Shown: positions 15,359 through 25,890, counted from the stretch's first letter. The stretch is DNA of 64,000 bases from Agromyces lapidis (GCF_009749405.1 NZ_WBIQ01000010.1:62001-126000), one strand, 5' to 3'. The notes: generated from the letters alone by a model not told the origin. Translations and numbers: made by a program.

Positions 15359-16977
15359 GCACCCTGGCCACGCTGCTCCGGCAGCGACTGCGCCGCGACC
15401 GCCTGCAGCTCGCGCTCTGGATCGTCGGCACCGCGCTGCTCGCCTACACCTCGGTCGCGGCCGTCGCCGACACGTACGGCGACGAGTCCGAGCGCAACCA
15501 GATCCTGCAGGTCGCGACCGCGAGCCGCACGATCCTCGTGTTCCGCGGCACCCCCAACGGCACCGACCTCGGCGCGTTCGTCTTCTTCGAGCTGTTCGCG
15601 TGGCTCGCCCTCATGGGCGGCCTCATGAGCACGTTCCTCGTGACGCGGCACACCCGCGCCGAGGAAGAGCAGTCGCGGGCCGAGTTCATCGCCGCGACCC
15701 CCGCCGGCCGTGTGAAGCCGACCGTCGCGACCCTCGTCCACGGCGTGCTGGCCAACCTCGTGCTCGGTGCACTCGTCGCGCTCGCCTTCATCGCCGGCGG
15801 CCTCGATGCCGAGGGCTCGTGGGTGACCGGTGCGGCCATGGCCGCGACCGGCATCGCGTTCGTCGCGATCGGGCTGTTCGCCGCGCAGCTGTTCCGCACC
15901 TCGCGCGGCGCGAACGGCGCCGGGGTCGCCGCGGTCGTCGGCGCCTACCTGCTGCGCGGCATCGGCGACGCCGCGGGCACGCCCTCGGACGACCTGCTGC
16001 ACGTCACCCCGGCCTGGCCGAGCTGGTTGTCGCCGATCGGCTGGGGGCAGGCGACCGGCGCCTACGTCGAGAACTCGCTCGCCCCGCTCGCGCTCTCACT
16101 GGGGGTGTCGGCGGTGCTCGTGGCGATCGTGTTCGCGCTGCAGGCGGTGCGCGACCAGGGGGCGAGCCTCCTGCCGGGCCGCAACGGCCGCGCGTCGGCG
16201 AGCTGGGCGCTGTCGGGCTCGTTCGGGCTCGCCTGGCGGCTCAACGTCTCGACGCTGATCGCGTGGGCGGTCGGCGCCGCGGTCGCCGGCATCACCGCGA
16301 GCTCGCTCTCGGGTCTCATCGACGAACTCGCGGGCGACGCTCCGCAGGTCGTCGACACCCTGCAGGCCGCGCTCGGCGGCGGTGCCACCCTCGAGCAGGC
16401 GTTCATCGCGACGTTCTTCGGCATCATCGGGGTGCTCGCGGCGTGCTGCGCCGTGCAGGTGGCCATCCGCGCCCGGCAGGAGGAGGCGCACGGCACCGCC
16501 GAGCAGGTGCTGGCGACCCCCGTGCCGCGCACTCGCTGGCTGCTCGAGTACTGGTTCGTCGGGGTCATCGTCATCGTGGTCGTGCTCGCCGCAGCCTGGC
16601 TCGCGGGCCTCGCCGGCACCGCGGCATCCGACACCCCCGACGACCTCGTGTCGCTCATCACGCAGGCGGCACTCGCACAGCTGCCGGTCTCGCTCGTCTT
16701 CCTCGGGGTGACCCTGCTCGTCTTCGCCTACCTCCCGCGCTGGACGATCGTCCTCGCCTGGGTGCTGCTCGGCGTCGCCGCGATCCTCGGCACGTTCGGG
16801 CCGCTCCTCGGTGCCCCCGACTGGATGCTCGACCTCTCGCCGTTCACGCACTCGCCCGTGCCGGCGGGCGACGACACCGACTGGTCGGGCGGCCTCTGGA
16901 TGATCGGCATCGGGCTCGCGACCGCGGCGCTCGCCGTCGTGTCGATGCGGCGACGCGAGCTGGCGGCGGGCGGCTGA
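15355..16977 (+). CDS. ABC-2 type exporter permease
   Basis: 540-residue permease with about twelve transmembrane helices, a fusion of two ABC-2 permease halves (the VTRHTRAEEEQSRAEFI and ARQEEAHGTAEQVLATPV loops are equivalent coupling helices). The start is the ATG overlapping the stop of the ATPase gene. Such pairs export drugs, peptides or lipids; the cargo is not evident. Confidence 0.9.
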   Translation: MSTLATLLRQRLRRDRLQLALWIVGTALLAYTSVAAVADTYGDESERNQILQVATASRTILVFRGTPNGTDLGAFVFFELFAWLALMGGLMSTFLVTRHTRAEEEQSRAEFIAATPAGRVKPTVATLVHGVLANLVLGALVALAFIAGGLDAEGSWVTGAAMAATGIAFVAIGLFAAQLFRTSRGANGAGVAAVVGAYLLRGIGDAAGTPSDDLLHVTPAWPSWLSPIGWGQATGAYVENSLAPLALSLGVSAVLVAIVFALQAVRDQGASLLPGRNGRASASWALSGSFGLAWRLNVSTLIAWAVGAAVAGITASSLSGLIDELAGDAPQVVDTLQAALGGGATLEQAFIATFFGIIGVLAACCAVQVAIRARQEEAHGTAEQVLATPVPRTRWLLEYWFVGVIVIVVVLAAAWLAGLAGTAASDTPDDLVSLITQAALAQLPVSLVFLGVTLLVFAYLPRWTIVLAWVLLGVAAILGTFGPLLGAPDWMLDLSPFTHSPVPAGDDTDWSGGLWMIGIGLATAALAVVSMRRRELAAGG

Positions 16978-17004
16978 CCGCCCGCCGACTGGGAGAATCG
17001 GAAG

Positions 17005-17490
17005 ATGGCACGCGATGAGCAGGCACTGAGCACGGCGGTCGAGCAATCGGCCGCCGTACTCACCGCCGCCGGTTTCCCCAAGATGCCGGCGCGTGTCCTG
17101 ATGGCGCTCCTCGTCGCCGACGAGGGCGGGCTCACCGCCGCCGAGCTCGGCGAGTCCCTGGGCGTGAGTGCCGCGGCGATCTCGGGCGCGGTGCGGTACC
17201 TGCGCACGCTCGGCATCATCCACCGGATGCCGCATCCGGGCAGTCGGCGCGAGCGCTGGGAGATCTTCGACGACGCCTGGTACACGGCGCTCGCGGGCAA
17301 GAACTCGGTCTACGGCACCTTCGCCGAGACGGCGGCGCAGGCGATCGATGCGCTCGGCGACCCCGACTCGGCCGGCACCCGCCGCACGAGCGAGATGGTC
17401 GCGTTCTTCCGTTTCATCGAGGGCAAGATGCCCGAGCTCCTCTCCGAGTGGGAGTCGCTGCGCGCCGCCGGCGCCACGGTGGTCGAGTAG
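17005..17490 (+). CDS. GbsR/MarR-type transcriptional regulator
   Basis: 161-residue winged-helix regulator: GFPKMPARVLMALLVADEGGLTAAELGESLGVSAAAISGAVRYLRTLGII is a MarR/GbsR DNA-binding domain with a C-terminal dimer helix. It follows the ABC exporter genes by 27 bp on the same strand and probably controls them through the palindrome at 14365-14382. GAGAAT lies six bases before the ATG. Confidence 0.87.
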   Translation: MARDEQALSTAVEQSAAVLTAAGFPKMPARVLMALLVADEGGLTAAELGESLGVSAAAISGAVRYLRTLGIIHRMPHPGSRRERWEIFDDAWYTALAGKNSVYGTFAETAAQAIDALGDPDSAGTRRTSEMVAFFRFIEGKMPELLSEWESLRAAGATVVE

Positions 17491-17540
17491 CCGGGGCCCC
17501 TCCATCCCTCGGTCGCCGGTCGTCGATCGCGGTGCGTTAA

Positions 17541-17560
17541 TACAGCAGTCGCTGTACTGT
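17541..17560 (+). promoter_or_regulatory. Operator and -10 region of the metal-sensor operon
   Basis: TACAGC-AGTC-GCTGTA (17541-17556) is a perfect inverted repeat with 6-bp arms. It overlaps TACTGT (17555-17560), a -10 hexamer six bases before the GTG start of the ArsR gene. The arrangement fits autorepression by the ArsR protein. Confidence 0.75.
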
Positions 17561-17566
17561 GGTCCT

Positions 17567-17920
17567 GTGCTCACCTCCACCTCCCGACTCGACGTGATGA
17601 ACCGGCTCGGTCGCGCCATGGCCGATCCCACCCGCTCGCGCATCCTGCTGACGCTGCTCGAGGGCCCCGCGTACCCGGCCGGCCTCGCCGACTCGCTCGG
17701 ACTGACCCGGCAGAACGTCTCGAACCACCTCACGTGCCTGCGCGACTGCGGCATCGTCGTCGCCGAGCCCGAGGGCCGGCAGAACCGCTACGAGATCACG
17801 GACCCGCACCTGTCGGCCGCGCTCGAGAACCTCGTGAGCGTGACGCTCGCCGTCGACGAGTCGGCCGAGTGCATCGACCCGAGCTGTTCGGTTCCCGGCT
17901 GCTGCGAGGCATCCGCATGA
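17567..17920 (+). CDS. ArsR/CmtR-type metal-sensing repressor
   Basis: 117-residue ArsR family repressor. The recognition helix SLGLTRQNVSNHLTCLRDCGIV carries a C-x3-C pair like the Cd/Pb-binding Cys57/Cys61 of mycobacterial CmtR; further cysteines lie in the C-terminal ECIDPSCSVPGCC. It should release its operator on binding soft metal ions. The GTG start is leaderless. The stop overlaps the ATG of the CDF exporter, its evident target. Confidence 0.88.
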   Translation: MLTSTSRLDVMNRLGRAMADPTRSRILLTLLEGPAYPAGLADSLGLTRQNVSNHLTCLRDCGIVVAEPEGRQNRYEITDPHLSAALENLVSVTLAVDESAECIDPSCSVPGCCEASA

Positions 17921-18582
17921 CCACCTCGCTGACCGACGCGCGCCGAGCCGTGCTGCATCGCCGCATCCGCCTGATCGTCGGCATCACCATCGGGTACAAC
18001 CTCATCGAGGCGGCGGTCTCGATCATGGCCGGCGCCGCAGCCTCCTCGGCGGCGCTCCTCGGCTTCGGGCTCGACTCGCTCGTCGAGGTGCTCTCGGCGG
18101 CGGCGGTCGCGTGGCAGTTCACCCGCAAAGAGCCGGAGCGATACGAGAAGCCGACCCTGCGGGTGATCGCGTACGCGTTCTTCGCCCTCGCCGCCTACGT
18201 CGGCGTCTCCGCCGTGCTCACGATCGCGGGCGTCCTTCCCGAGGCCGAGCACTCCACGCTCGGCCTCGTCATCACGGCGCTGAGCGTGATCATCATGCCG
18301 TTCCTGTCGCTCGCCGAGCGACGCACCGGCCGCGAACTCGGCTCGGCCACTGCGGTCGCCGACAGCAAGCAGACGCTGATCTGCACCTACCTCTCTGCCG
18401 CCGTGCTCATCGGGCTCGTGCTGAACTCGCTCCTCGGGTGGGCCTGGGCCGACTCCGTCGCCGCACTCGTCATCGCCGTCTTCGCCGTCCGCGAAGGCAT
18501 CGAGGCATGGCGGGGCGACACCTGCGCCACCCCGATCGGGATGCTCCTCGACGAGGATGAGGACCACGGACACGGCGCGTGA
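17917..18582 (+). CDS. Cation diffusion facilitator, metal exporter
   Basis: 221-residue CDF-fold membrane protein with six helices and no C-terminal cytoplasmic domain. Metal-site residues are seen in GFGLDSLVEVLS (helix 2) and in ATAVADSKQT and WADSVAAL (helices 5-6 region). A His-containing tail follows (DEDEDHGHG). Co-translated with the CmtR-like sensor, it probably exports Cd, Zn or Pb from the cytosol. Confidence 0.87.
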   Translation: MTTSLTDARRAVLHRRIRLIVGITIGYNLIEAAVSIMAGAAASSAALLGFGLDSLVEVLSAAAVAWQFTRKEPERYEKPTLRVIAYAFFALAAYVGVSAVLTIAGVLPEAEHSTLGLVITALSVIIMPFLSLAERRTGRELGSATAVADSKQTLICTYLSAAVLIGLVLNSLLGWAWADSVAALVIAVFAVREGIEAWRGDTCATPIGMLLDEDEDHGHGA

Positions 18583-18631
18583 GCACGCCGTGAGGATCAC
18601 CGCAGCCCCGCGTTAGGGGTCCGTGAGGATC
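18580..18631 (+). promoter_or_regulatory. Phased direct repeats upstream of kdp
   Basis: CCGTGAGGATC occurs at 18588-18598 and again at 18621-18631, exactly 33 bp apart; a third TGAG core lies 11 bp upstream at 18580. Spacings of 11 and 33 put all cores on one face of the helix, as expected for an OmpR-type regulator such as KdpE. No clear -10 was found, so the promoter itself is unassigned. Confidence 0.45.
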
Positions 18632-18729
18632 GGCGGCGAGGCATCCGCCCGGGTGTTGCATCGAAGACGCAGCGAGCCGCTGCCCGCCGCCGCGCCCGCG
18701 TCGACGGCCTCCGAATCCCTGGAGTCCCC

Positions 18730-18813
18730 GTGCTCGACCTCGTCTACGTCATCGGCATCATCGCCGTGTTCGTACTCGTCGGCCTCATCGCCAGGGGGGT
18801 CGAGAAGCTGTGA
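18730..18813 (+). CDS. Micro-membrane-peptide encoded ahead of kdpF
   Basis: A 27-residue single-helix peptide (begins [18 protein letters not shown], ends RGVEKL). The start is GTG at 18730 with GGAG six bases upstream; its stop overlaps the GTG of kdpF (GTGA). Its size, hydrophobic span and basic end resemble KdpF without being it. It is probably a further small stabilising subunit of the Kdp pump; this is inferred from position and shape. Confidence 0.65.
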   Translation: MLDLVYVIGIIAVFVLVGLIARGVEKL

Positions 18814-18899
18814 TCTTCTTCGAACTCCTCGCCGCCGCGTTGGGTGTCGCCGCTGTGGTGTACCTCGTGTACGCGCTCGTCAAGCCCGAGCGGTTCTGA
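18810..18899 (+). CDS. kdpF: Kdp pump stabilising subunit KdpF
   Basis: 29-residue one-helix protein ending [12 protein letters not shown], the typical KdpF C-terminus. The GTG start overlaps the preceding micro-ORF and the TGA overlaps the ATG of kdpA (TGATG), so the small genes and kdpA are translationally coupled. Confidence 0.9.
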   Translation: MIFFELLAAALGVAAVVYLVYALVKPERF

Positions 18900-20572
18900 T
18901 GGGCGCGTTCCTCGCCGTCGCCCAGGCGGCCACCCTCGCACTGATCCTCGCGCTGCTCTACCGCCCCCTCGGCGACTACATGGCGCGCCTCTACACGAGC
19001 GACCGCGACTGGAAGGTCGAGCGCGGCCTCTACCGCCTGATCGGCATCGACCCGCGCGCCGAGCAGTCGTGGCCGGCCTACCTCCGCGGCGTGCTCGCGT
19101 TCTCGGTCGTCGGTCTCCTGTTCGTCTACGCCATGCAGCGCGCGCAGGCGGTGCTGCCCTACTCGCTCGGCCTGCCGGCCGTGCCCGAGGGGCTGTCGTT
19201 CAACACGGCCGCCTCGTTCGTCGCCAACACGAACTGGCAGTCGTACTCGCCCGAGCTCACGATGGGCTACACGGTGCAGCTCGCCGGCCTCGCCGTGCAG
19301 AACTTCGTGTCGGCCGCCGTCGGCATCGCCGTGGCCATCACCCTCGTGCGCGGCTTCGCACGCCGCGGATCGGGAACGATCGGCAACTTCTGGGTCGACC
19401 TCTTCCGCGGTTCGTTCCGGCTGCTGCTCCCGCTCTCGGTGATCGGCGCGATCGTGCTCGTCATCGGCGGCGTCGTGCAGAACTTCAACGGCTTCACCGA
19501 GGTCACGACGCTCGCCGGCAACACGCAGAACCTCCCGGGCGGCCCGGTCGCCTCGCAGGAGGTCATCAAGCTGCTCGGCACCAACGGCGGCGGGTTCTTC
19601 AACGCGAACTCCGCCCACCCGTTCGAGAACCCGACCGCGTGGACGAACCTCTTCCAGAACGTGCTCATGCTCGCGATCCCGTTCGCGCTCCCCCGCACCT
19701 TCGGCAGAATAGTCGGCTCGAACAAGCAGGGCTACGCGATCCTCGCCGTCATGGCCACGCTCTACGTGATCTCGCTCGTGGCGCTGAGCGCGCTCGAAGC
19801 GGGCGGCAACGGCACTGCGCCGGAACTCGCGGGCGGTGCGCTCGAGGGCAAGGAGCAGCGCTACGGCATCTTCGGCTCGGCCCTGTTCGGCACCACTTCG
19901 ACGCTCACCTCCACGGGCGCCGTCAACTCGATGCACGACTCGTTCACCGCCCTCGGCGGCATGATGCCGATGCTCAACATGATGCTCGGCGAGGTCGCCC
20001 CCGGCGGCGTCGGCTCGGGCCTCTACGGCATGCTCGTGCTCGCGGTCATCGCGGTGTTCATCGCCGGCCTGCTCGTCGGCCGCACGCCCGAGTACCTCGG
20101 CAAGAAGATCGGGCCGCGCGAGATCAAGCTCGCGAGCCTCTACATCCTCGTGACGCCGACGCTCGTGCTCACCGGTACGGCACTGAGCTTCGCGATCCCG
20201 GGCGTCCGCGAGGACGTCGAGGCGACCTCGATCTGGAACCCGGGCATCCACGGCATGAGCGAGGTGCTCTACGCGTTCACGAGCGCGTCGAACAACAACG
20301 GCTCGGCGTTCGCGGGTCTCACGGCGAACACCCCGTGGTTCAACACCGCGCTGGGCGTCGCGATGCTGCTCGGCCGGTTCATCCCGATCGTGCTCGTGCT
20401 CGCCCTCGCCGGCAGCCTCGCGGCGCAGGACAAGGTGCCCGCGACCGCCGGCACGCTGCCCACTCACCGGCCGCAGTTCGTCGGCCTCCTCGTGGGCGTC
20501 ACGGTCATCGTGACCGCGCTCACCTACTTCCCCGTACTCACGCTGGGTCCCCTGGCTGAAGGGCTGAACTGA
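18899..20572 (+). CDS. kdpA: Potassium-transporting ATPase subunit A
   Basis: 557-residue channel-like K+-binding subunit of the KdpFABC pump. The selectivity-filter repeats are present, for example [43 protein letters not shown] and [11 protein letters not shown]. Ten or so helices. It follows kdpF directly and precedes kdpB by three bases. Confidence 0.96.
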   Translation: MGAFLAVAQAATLALILALLYRPLGDYMARLYTSDRDWKVERGLYRLIGIDPRAEQSWPAYLRGVLAFSVVGLLFVYAMQRAQAVLPYSLGLPAVPEGLSFNTAASFVANTNWQSYSPELTMGYTVQLAGLAVQNFVSAAVGIAVAITLVRGFARRGSGTIGNFWVDLFRGSFRLLLPLSVIGAIVLVIGGVVQNFNGFTEVTTLAGNTQNLPGGPVASQEVIKLLGTNGGGFFNANSAHPFENPTAWTNLFQNVLMLAIPFALPRTFGRIVGSNKQGYAILAVMATLYVISLVALSALEAGGNGTAPELAGGALEGKEQRYGIFGSALFGTTSTLTSTGAVNSMHDSFTALGGMMPMLNMMLGEVAPGGVGSGLYGMLVLAVIAVFIAGLLVGRTPEYLGKKIGPREIKLASLYILVTPTLVLTGTALSFAIPGVREDVEATSIWNPGIHGMSEVLYAFTSASNNNGSAFAGLTANTPWFNTALGVAMLLGRFIPIVLVLALAGSLAAQDKVPATAGTLPTHRPQFVGLLVGVTVIVTALTYFPVLTLGPLAEGLN

Positions 20573-20575
20573 TCC

Positions 20576-22762
20576 ATGTCCACCATCACCACCCCGTCCG
20601 TCCCGGCGCCCGAGCCCGAACCCGCCGAGCACACGCCTCGGCCGATGGGCTCCCCCTCGAAGCGCCCGACCGGCGCCTTCGGCCCCGCGCAGATCATGCA
20701 GGCGCTCCCGGGCGCCTTCCGCAAGCTCGACCCGCGGCAGATGTGGCGCAACCCCGTCATGTTCATCGTCGAGGTCGGCGCCGCGCTCACGACGGTGCTC
20801 GCGATCGCCGAACCGTTCCTCGGCGGCCCCGAGGCGTCCGGGGGCACCGCCGTCCCGCCGAGCTTCACCTGGGCCATCGCGGTCTGGCTCTGGCTGACTG
20901 TGCTCTTCGCGAACCTCGCGGAGTCGGTCGCCGAAGGCCGCGGCAAGGCGCAGGCCGACACCCTGCGCCAGACGCGCACGTCGACGGTCGCGCACGTCGT
21001 CGCGCAGTACGACGAGGTCGCGGACGCCTTGGCGGAGCGCACCGCCCTCAGGGAGGTGGCTTCCTCGGAGCTCAAGCTCGGCGACCTCGTCGTCGTGACG
21101 GCCGGCGAGCTCATCCCGGGCGACGGCGACATCATCCAGGGCATCGCCTCGGTGGACGAGTCGGCGATCACCGGTGAATCGGCCCCGGTCGTGCGCGAGT
21201 CGGGCGGCGACCGCTCGGCCGTCACCGGCGGCACGCGGGTGCTCTCCGACCGCATCGTCGTGCGCATCACGTCGAAGCCCGGCGAGACCTTCGTCGACCG
21301 CATGATCGCGCTCGTCGAGGGCGCGGCGAGGCAGAAGACGCCGAACGAGATCGCGCTGAACATCCTGCTCGCGAGCCTGTCGATCGTCTTCGTGGTGGTC
21401 GCCCTGACGCTGAACCCCATCGCCTCGTACGCGGCGACCCCCGCCTCGATCCCGGTGCTCATCGCGCTGCTCGTCTGCCTCATCCCCACGACGATCGGCG
21501 CCCTGCTCTCGGCCATCGGCATCGCGGGAATGGACCGGCTCGTGCAGCGCAACGTGCTCGCGATGTCGGGCCGCGCGGTCGAGGCCGCCGGCGACGTCAC
21601 GACGCTGCTGCTCGACAAGACCGGCACGATCACCTACGGCAACCGACGCGCGAGCGAGTTCGTGCCGATGCCCGGCGTCCCGGTCTCCGAGCTCGAGCGG
21701 GCCGCGGCCCTCTCCTCGCTCGCCGACCCGACCCCTGAGGGCGCCTCCATCGTCGAACTGGCGGCGGAGCGCGGCATCCGATTCGACTCGGCTCCCGCGG
21801 GCGAGGTCGTGCCGTTCACGGCGCAGACCCGCATGTCGGGGCTCGACCTCCCCGACGGCTCGAGCATCCGGAAAGGTGCAGGCTCTGCGGTCATCGCGTG
21901 GGTCGAGGCATCCGCTCGAATCGCGTCATCGACGCTCGACGAGCTCGCGCAGCGCGTCGAGGCGATCTCGACGGGCGGCGGCACGCCGCTCGTCGTCGCG
22001 TCGAAGGACGCCGCCGGCGAGGCACGGCTGCTCGGCGTCGTCCACCTGAAGGACATCGTCAAGGACGGGCTCACCGAGCGGTTCGCCGAACTCCGCGCGA
22101 TGGGCATCCGCACCGTGATGATCACGGGTGACAACCCGCTCACCGCGAAGGCCATCGCGGCCGAGGCCGGCGTCGACGACTACCTCGCCGAAGCGACCCC
22201 CGAAGACAAGATGGCGCTCATCAAGCGCGAGCAGGCGGGCGGCAACCTCGTCGCCATGACGGGCGACGGCACGAACGACGCACCGGCGCTCGCACAGGCC
22301 GACGTGGGCGTCGCGATGAACACGGGCACGTCGGCTGCGAAGGAGGCCGGCAACATGGTCGACCTCGACAGCGACCCGACGAAGCTCATCGAGATCGTGC
22401 GCATCGGCAAGCAGCTGCTCATCACGCGCGGCGCGCTCACGACGTTCTCGATCGCGAACGACATCGCGAAGTACTTCGCGATCATCCCGGCGATGTTCGC
22501 CGGCATCTTCCCGGGGCTCGCGGTGCTGAACATCATGCAGCTGCACTCGCCGGCCTCGGCGATCCTGTCGGCGATCATCTTCAACGCGATCGTGATCGTG
22601 TTCCTCATCCCCCTCGCGCTGCGCGGGGTGAAGTACCGGGCCGGCAGTGCCTCCGCGATCCTCAACCGCAACCTGCTGATCTACGGCCTCGGCGGCATCA
22701 TCGCCCCCTTCATCGGCATCAAGCTGATCGACCTCGTCGTCAGCCTCATCCCCGGGTTCTAG
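20576..22762 (+). CDS. kdpB: Potassium-transporting ATPase subunit B (P-type ATPase)
   Basis: 728-residue P-type ATPase that energises K+ uptake through KdpA. The phosphorylation site is [11 protein letters not shown], the actuator loop is [10 protein letters not shown], and the hinge motif is [21 protein letters not shown]. An N-terminal Pro/Glu-rich stretch of about 35 residues precedes the usual start of homology. Confidence 0.96.
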   Translation: MSTITTPSVPAPEPEPAEHTPRPMGSPSKRPTGAFGPAQIMQALPGAFRKLDPRQMWRNPVMFIVEVGAALTTVLAIAEPFLGGPEASGGTAVPPSFTWAIAVWLWLTVLFANLAESVAEGRGKAQADTLRQTRTSTVAHVVAQYDEVADALAERTALREVASSELKLGDLVVVTAGELIPGDGDIIQGIASVDESAITGESAPVVRESGGDRSAVTGGTRVLSDRIVVRITSKPGETFVDRMIALVEGAARQKTPNEIALNILLASLSIVFVVVALTLNPIASYAATPASIPVLIALLVCLIPTTIGALLSAIGIAGMDRLVQRNVLAMSGRAVEAAGDVTTLLLDKTGTITYGNRRASEFVPMPGVPVSELERAAALSSLADPTPEGASIVELAAERGIRFDSAPAGEVVPFTAQTRMSGLDLPDGSSIRKGAGSAVIAWVEASARIASSTLDELAQRVEAISTGGGTPLVVASKDAAGEARLLGVVHLKDIVKDGLTERFAELRAMGIRTVMITGDNPLTAKAIAAEAGVDDYLAEATPEDKMALIKREQAGGNLVAMTGDGTNDAPALAQADVGVAMNTGTSAAKEAGNMVDLDSDPTKLIEIVRIGKQLLITRGALTTFSIANDIAKYFAIIPAMFAGIFPGLAVLNIMQLHSPASAILSAIIFNAIVIVFLIPLALRGVKYRAGSASAILNRNLLIYGLGGIIAPFIGIKLIDLVVSLIPGF

Positions 22763-22789
22763 GCCCGGACGCGAAAGGACACCACACAC

Positions 22790-23401
22790 ATGAGTACGAC
22801 ACGCACGGCGGCCCGCACCCACTGGGTCGCGATCCGCGCGATGCTCATCTTCACCCTCGTGCTCGGCGTCGCCTACACGCTCGTCGTCACCGGCATCGGC
22901 CAGCTCGTGCTGCCCGCCCAGGCGAACGGCTCGGTCGCCCGTGACGCCTCCGGCGAGGTCGTGGGCTCGGCGCTGATCGGCCAGTCGTTCGCGGATGCCG
23001 ACGGCGACCCGCTGCCCGAGTGGTTCCAGCCCCGCCCGTCGGCGGCCGGCGACGGCTACGACGGCGGCGCCTCGAGCGGCAGCAACCAGGGCCCCGAGAA
23101 CGCCGACCTCATCGCGGCGATCGAGGAGCGGAAGTCGCAGATCGCAGAGTTCAACGGCGTCGCCGAAGCGGATGTCCCGGCCGACGCGGTCACCGCGTCG
23201 GCCTCCGGACTCGACCCGCACATCAGCCCCGAGTACGCGCTGCTGCAGGCGGCGCGGGTCGCGAACGAGCGCGGTCTCCCCGAATCCGAAGTCGTCGAGC
23301 TCGTGGAGTCTAGGATTCAGGCACGGGATCTCGGGTACCTGGGCGAACCGACCGTGAACGTGCTGCAGCTGAACCTCGCCCTCGCAGAGCTGGAAGGCTA
23401 G
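22790..23401 (+). CDS. kdpC: Potassium-transporting ATPase subunit C
   Basis: 203-residue accessory subunit with one N-terminal helix and an extracytoplasmic domain. RPSAAGDGYDGGASSGSNQGPEN and SGLDPHISPEYALLQAARVA are the family hallmarks. A GAAAGGA site precedes the ATG. The stop lies five bases before kdpD. Confidence 0.95.
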   Translation: MSTTRTAARTHWVAIRAMLIFTLVLGVAYTLVVTGIGQLVLPAQANGSVARDASGEVVGSALIGQSFADADGDPLPEWFQPRPSAAGDGYDGGASSGSNQGPENADLIAAIEERKSQIAEFNGVAEADVPADAVTASASGLDPHISPEYALLQAARVANERGLPESEVVELVESRIQARDLGYLGEPTVNVLQLNLALAELEG

Positions 23402-23406
23402 CCACG

Positions 23407-25890
23407 ATGCGGCAGGGGCGGCTTCGGGTCCTGCTCGGCGCCGCCCCCGGCGTCGGCAAGACCTACACGATGCTCGAGGAGGGCAAGCGGCTCGTCGGCG
23501 AGGGTCGCGATGTCGTCGTCGGGTTCGTCGAGACGCACGGACGACGGGCGACCGCGTCGATGACCCTCGGTCTCGAGATCGTGCCGCGCCGCGCGGTCGT
23601 GCACCGCGGGATGACCATCGACGAGATGGACCTCGACGCGGTGCTCGCCCGCAAGCCCGAGATCGCCCTCGTCGACGAGCTCGCCCACACGAACGCGCCC
23701 GGCTCACGGCACGCGAAGCGCTGGCAGGACGTCGAAGAGCTGCTCGCGGCCGGCATCGACGTCATCTCCACGGTCAACACGCAGCACATCGAATCGCTCG
23801 GCGACGTCGTGCTGCAGATCACGGGTGCCGAGCAGCGCGAGACGATCCCCGACCGGGTGCTGCGCGCCGCCGACCAGATCGAGGTCGTCGACCTCGCCCC
23901 GCAGGCGCTCCGCGATCGGCTGGCGGGCGGTCTCGTCTACCCCGCCGAGCGCATCGACGCCGCACTCTCCAACTACTTCCGCCTCGGCAACCTCACCGCG
24001 CTGCGCGAACTCGCGCTGCTCTGGCTCGCCGACGAGGTCGACCAGGCGCTCAAGAAGTACCGCGCCGAGCACGGCATCGACCGCAAGTGGGAGGCACGCG
24101 AGCGCGTCGTCGTCGCCCTCACGGGCGGCCCCGAGGGCGAGACCCTGCTGCGCCGCGGCGCCCGCATCGCCGCCCGTGCCTCCGGGGGCGAGCTCATCGC
24201 GGTGCACGTCACGAATCCCGACGGCATGCGGGCGAGGCATCCCGGCGCACTCGACACCCAGCGCACCCTCGTCGAGCAGCTCGGCGGCACCTTCCACCAG
24301 GTCGTCGGCGAGGACGTGCCCCGTGCGCTCGTCGAGTTCGCGAAGGCCGCGGATGCCACGCAGCTGGTCATCGGCGTGAGCCGGAGGTCCCGGCTCACCG
24401 CGGCCTTCTCGGGCCCGGGCATCGGCGCGACGGTGATCCGCGAATCGGGCGACATCGACGTGCACATCGTCACGCACGCGGCGGCGGGTTCCGGGTTCTC
24501 GCTGCCCCGGCCGGGCGGCGCGCTGAGCCGCAAGCGCCTCGTCTGGGCGTTCGTCCTGGCGCTCGTCGCCGGCCCGGCGCTGAGCTGGGTGCTGACGCGG
24601 TTCCACACCGAGACGTCGATCACGAGCGACGTGCTCGCCTACCAGCTCCTCGTCATCGTCGTGACGCTCATCGGCGGCATCTGGCCGGGCCTGTTCGCGG
24701 CGGTGCTGTCAGGTCTCACCCTCAACTTCCTCTTCGTCGAGCCGCTCTACACGCTCACGATCGCCGACGCCCGCCAGCTGCTCGCGCTCGTCTTCTACGT
24801 GGCGAACGCGCTGCTCGTGGCCTACGTCGTCGATCAGGCGGCCCGCCGCAACCGCGAGGCCCGGCGTGCCGCCGCGGAGTCGCAGCTGCTCGCGACGCTC
24901 GCCGGCAGCGTGCTGCGCGGCGAGGATGCGCTGCAGGCCATGGTGACCCGCACCCGCGAGGCCTTCGGGCTCACCGGGGTGCGCCTCCTCGTCGACGGCG
25001 AGACCCGCGTCGCCGACGGCGAACCGGCGCGCGACGACCGGGTGACCGAAGTGCCGATCGGTGCGCGCGGCGTGCTCGAGCTGCACGGGGCCGACCTCGA
25101 GGCATCCGAACGCCGCCTGCTGCAGGTGATCGCGACCCAGCTCGACCAGGCCATCGAGCACGGCGCCCTCGCGCGCGCGGCCGAGGCGGCGGCCGGTCTC
25201 GCCGAGACCGACCGGGTGCGCTCGGCCCTGCTCGCCGCCGTGGGCCACGACCTGCGCCGCCCGCTCACCTCGGCGTCGGCCGCCGTGAGCGCGCTGCGCT
25301 CGCCCGAGCTCGAGCTGCCCGCCGCCCAGCGCGAAGAACTGCTCGCCACCGCCGCCGAGAGCCTCGACTCGCTCGCCGAGCTCGTCACCAACCTGCTCGA
25401 CGTGAGCCGCGTGCAGGCCGGCGCGCTCGCGGTCACGCTCGCACCGACCGAGGTCGCCGACGTCGTGTTCCCCGCCCTCGACGAGCTCGGCCTCGGACCT
25501 GGCGCGGTCGAGCTCGACCTCGCCGACGAGCTGCAGCCGGTGCTCGCCGACGCGGTGCTGCTGCAACGGGTCGTGGTGAACCTGCTCGCGAACGCGGTGC
25601 GACACACGCCGGCGGGCGAGCGCGTCCGGTTCTCGGCGTCGGCGTTCCAGGGGCGGGTCGAGCTGCGCGTCGTCGACCGCGGGCCGGGCATCCCGGTCGA
25701 GCGGCGCGACGAGGTGTTCACGCCGTTCCAGCGCCTCGGCGACACCGACAACGACACGGGGCTCGGCCTGGGGCTCGCACTGTCGAAGGGCTTCGTCGAG
25801 GGAATGGACGGCACACTGGAGGTCGACGACACCCCCGGTGGCGGCCTCACCATGGTCGTCACCCTGCCGGCCGCCGAGGAGGCGCGATGA
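23407..25890 (+). CDS. kdpD: K+/turgor sensor histidine kinase KdpD
   Basis: 827-residue sensor kinase. The N-terminal KdpD domain has Walker A GAAPGVGKTYTML (about residues 10-22) and the ELAHTNAPGSRHAKRW segment; a Usp-like domain follows (about 230-360), then four helices (DUF4118, about 370-475), a GAF-like region, the dimerisation site VGHDLRRPL with H614, and a HATPase domain with NLLANAVRHTP and GLGLALSKGF. Overlaps kdpE by ATGA. It should phosphorylate KdpE when K+ is low. Confidence 0.95.
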   Translation: MRQGRLRVLLGAAPGVGKTYTMLEEGKRLVGEGRDVVVGFVETHGRRATASMTLGLEIVPRRAVVHRGMTIDEMDLDAVLARKPEIALVDELAHTNAPGSRHAKRWQDVEELLAAGIDVISTVNTQHIESLGDVVLQITGAEQRETIPDRVLRAADQIEVVDLAPQALRDRLAGGLVYPAERIDAALSNYFRLGNLTALRELALLWLADEVDQALKKYRAEHGIDRKWEARERVVVALTGGPEGETLLRRGARIAARASGGELIAVHVTNPDGMRARHPGALDTQRTLVEQLGGTFHQVVGEDVPRALVEFAKAADATQLVIGVSRRSRLTAAFSGPGIGATVIRESGDIDVHIVTHAAAGSGFSLPRPGGALSRKRLVWAFVLALVAGPALSWVLTRFHTETSITSDVLAYQLLVIVVTLIGGIWPGLFAAVLSGLTLNFLFVEPLYTLTIADARQLLALVFYVANALLVAYVVDQAARRNREARRAAAESQLLATLAGSVLRGEDALQAMVTRTREAFGLTGVRLLVDGETRVADGEPARDDRVTEVPIGARGVLELHGADLEASERRLLQVIATQLDQAIEHGALARAAEAAAGLAETDRVRSALLAAVGHDLRRPLTSASAAVSALRSPELELPAAQREELLATAAESLDSLAELVTNLLDVSRVQAGALAVTLAPTEVADVVFPALDELGLGPGAVELDLADELQPVLADAVLLQRVVVNLLANAVRHTPAGERVRFSASAFQGRVELRVVDRGPGIPVERRDEVFTPFQRLGDTDNDTGLGLGLALSKGFVEGMDGTLEVDDTPGGGLTMVVTLPAAEEAR

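Noticed and set aside
18583-18729. c-di-AMP (ydaO-type) or other riboswitch before kdp
   Set aside because: Only about 147 bp are available and I see no conserved ydaO-type core. The phased repeats explain the region better.
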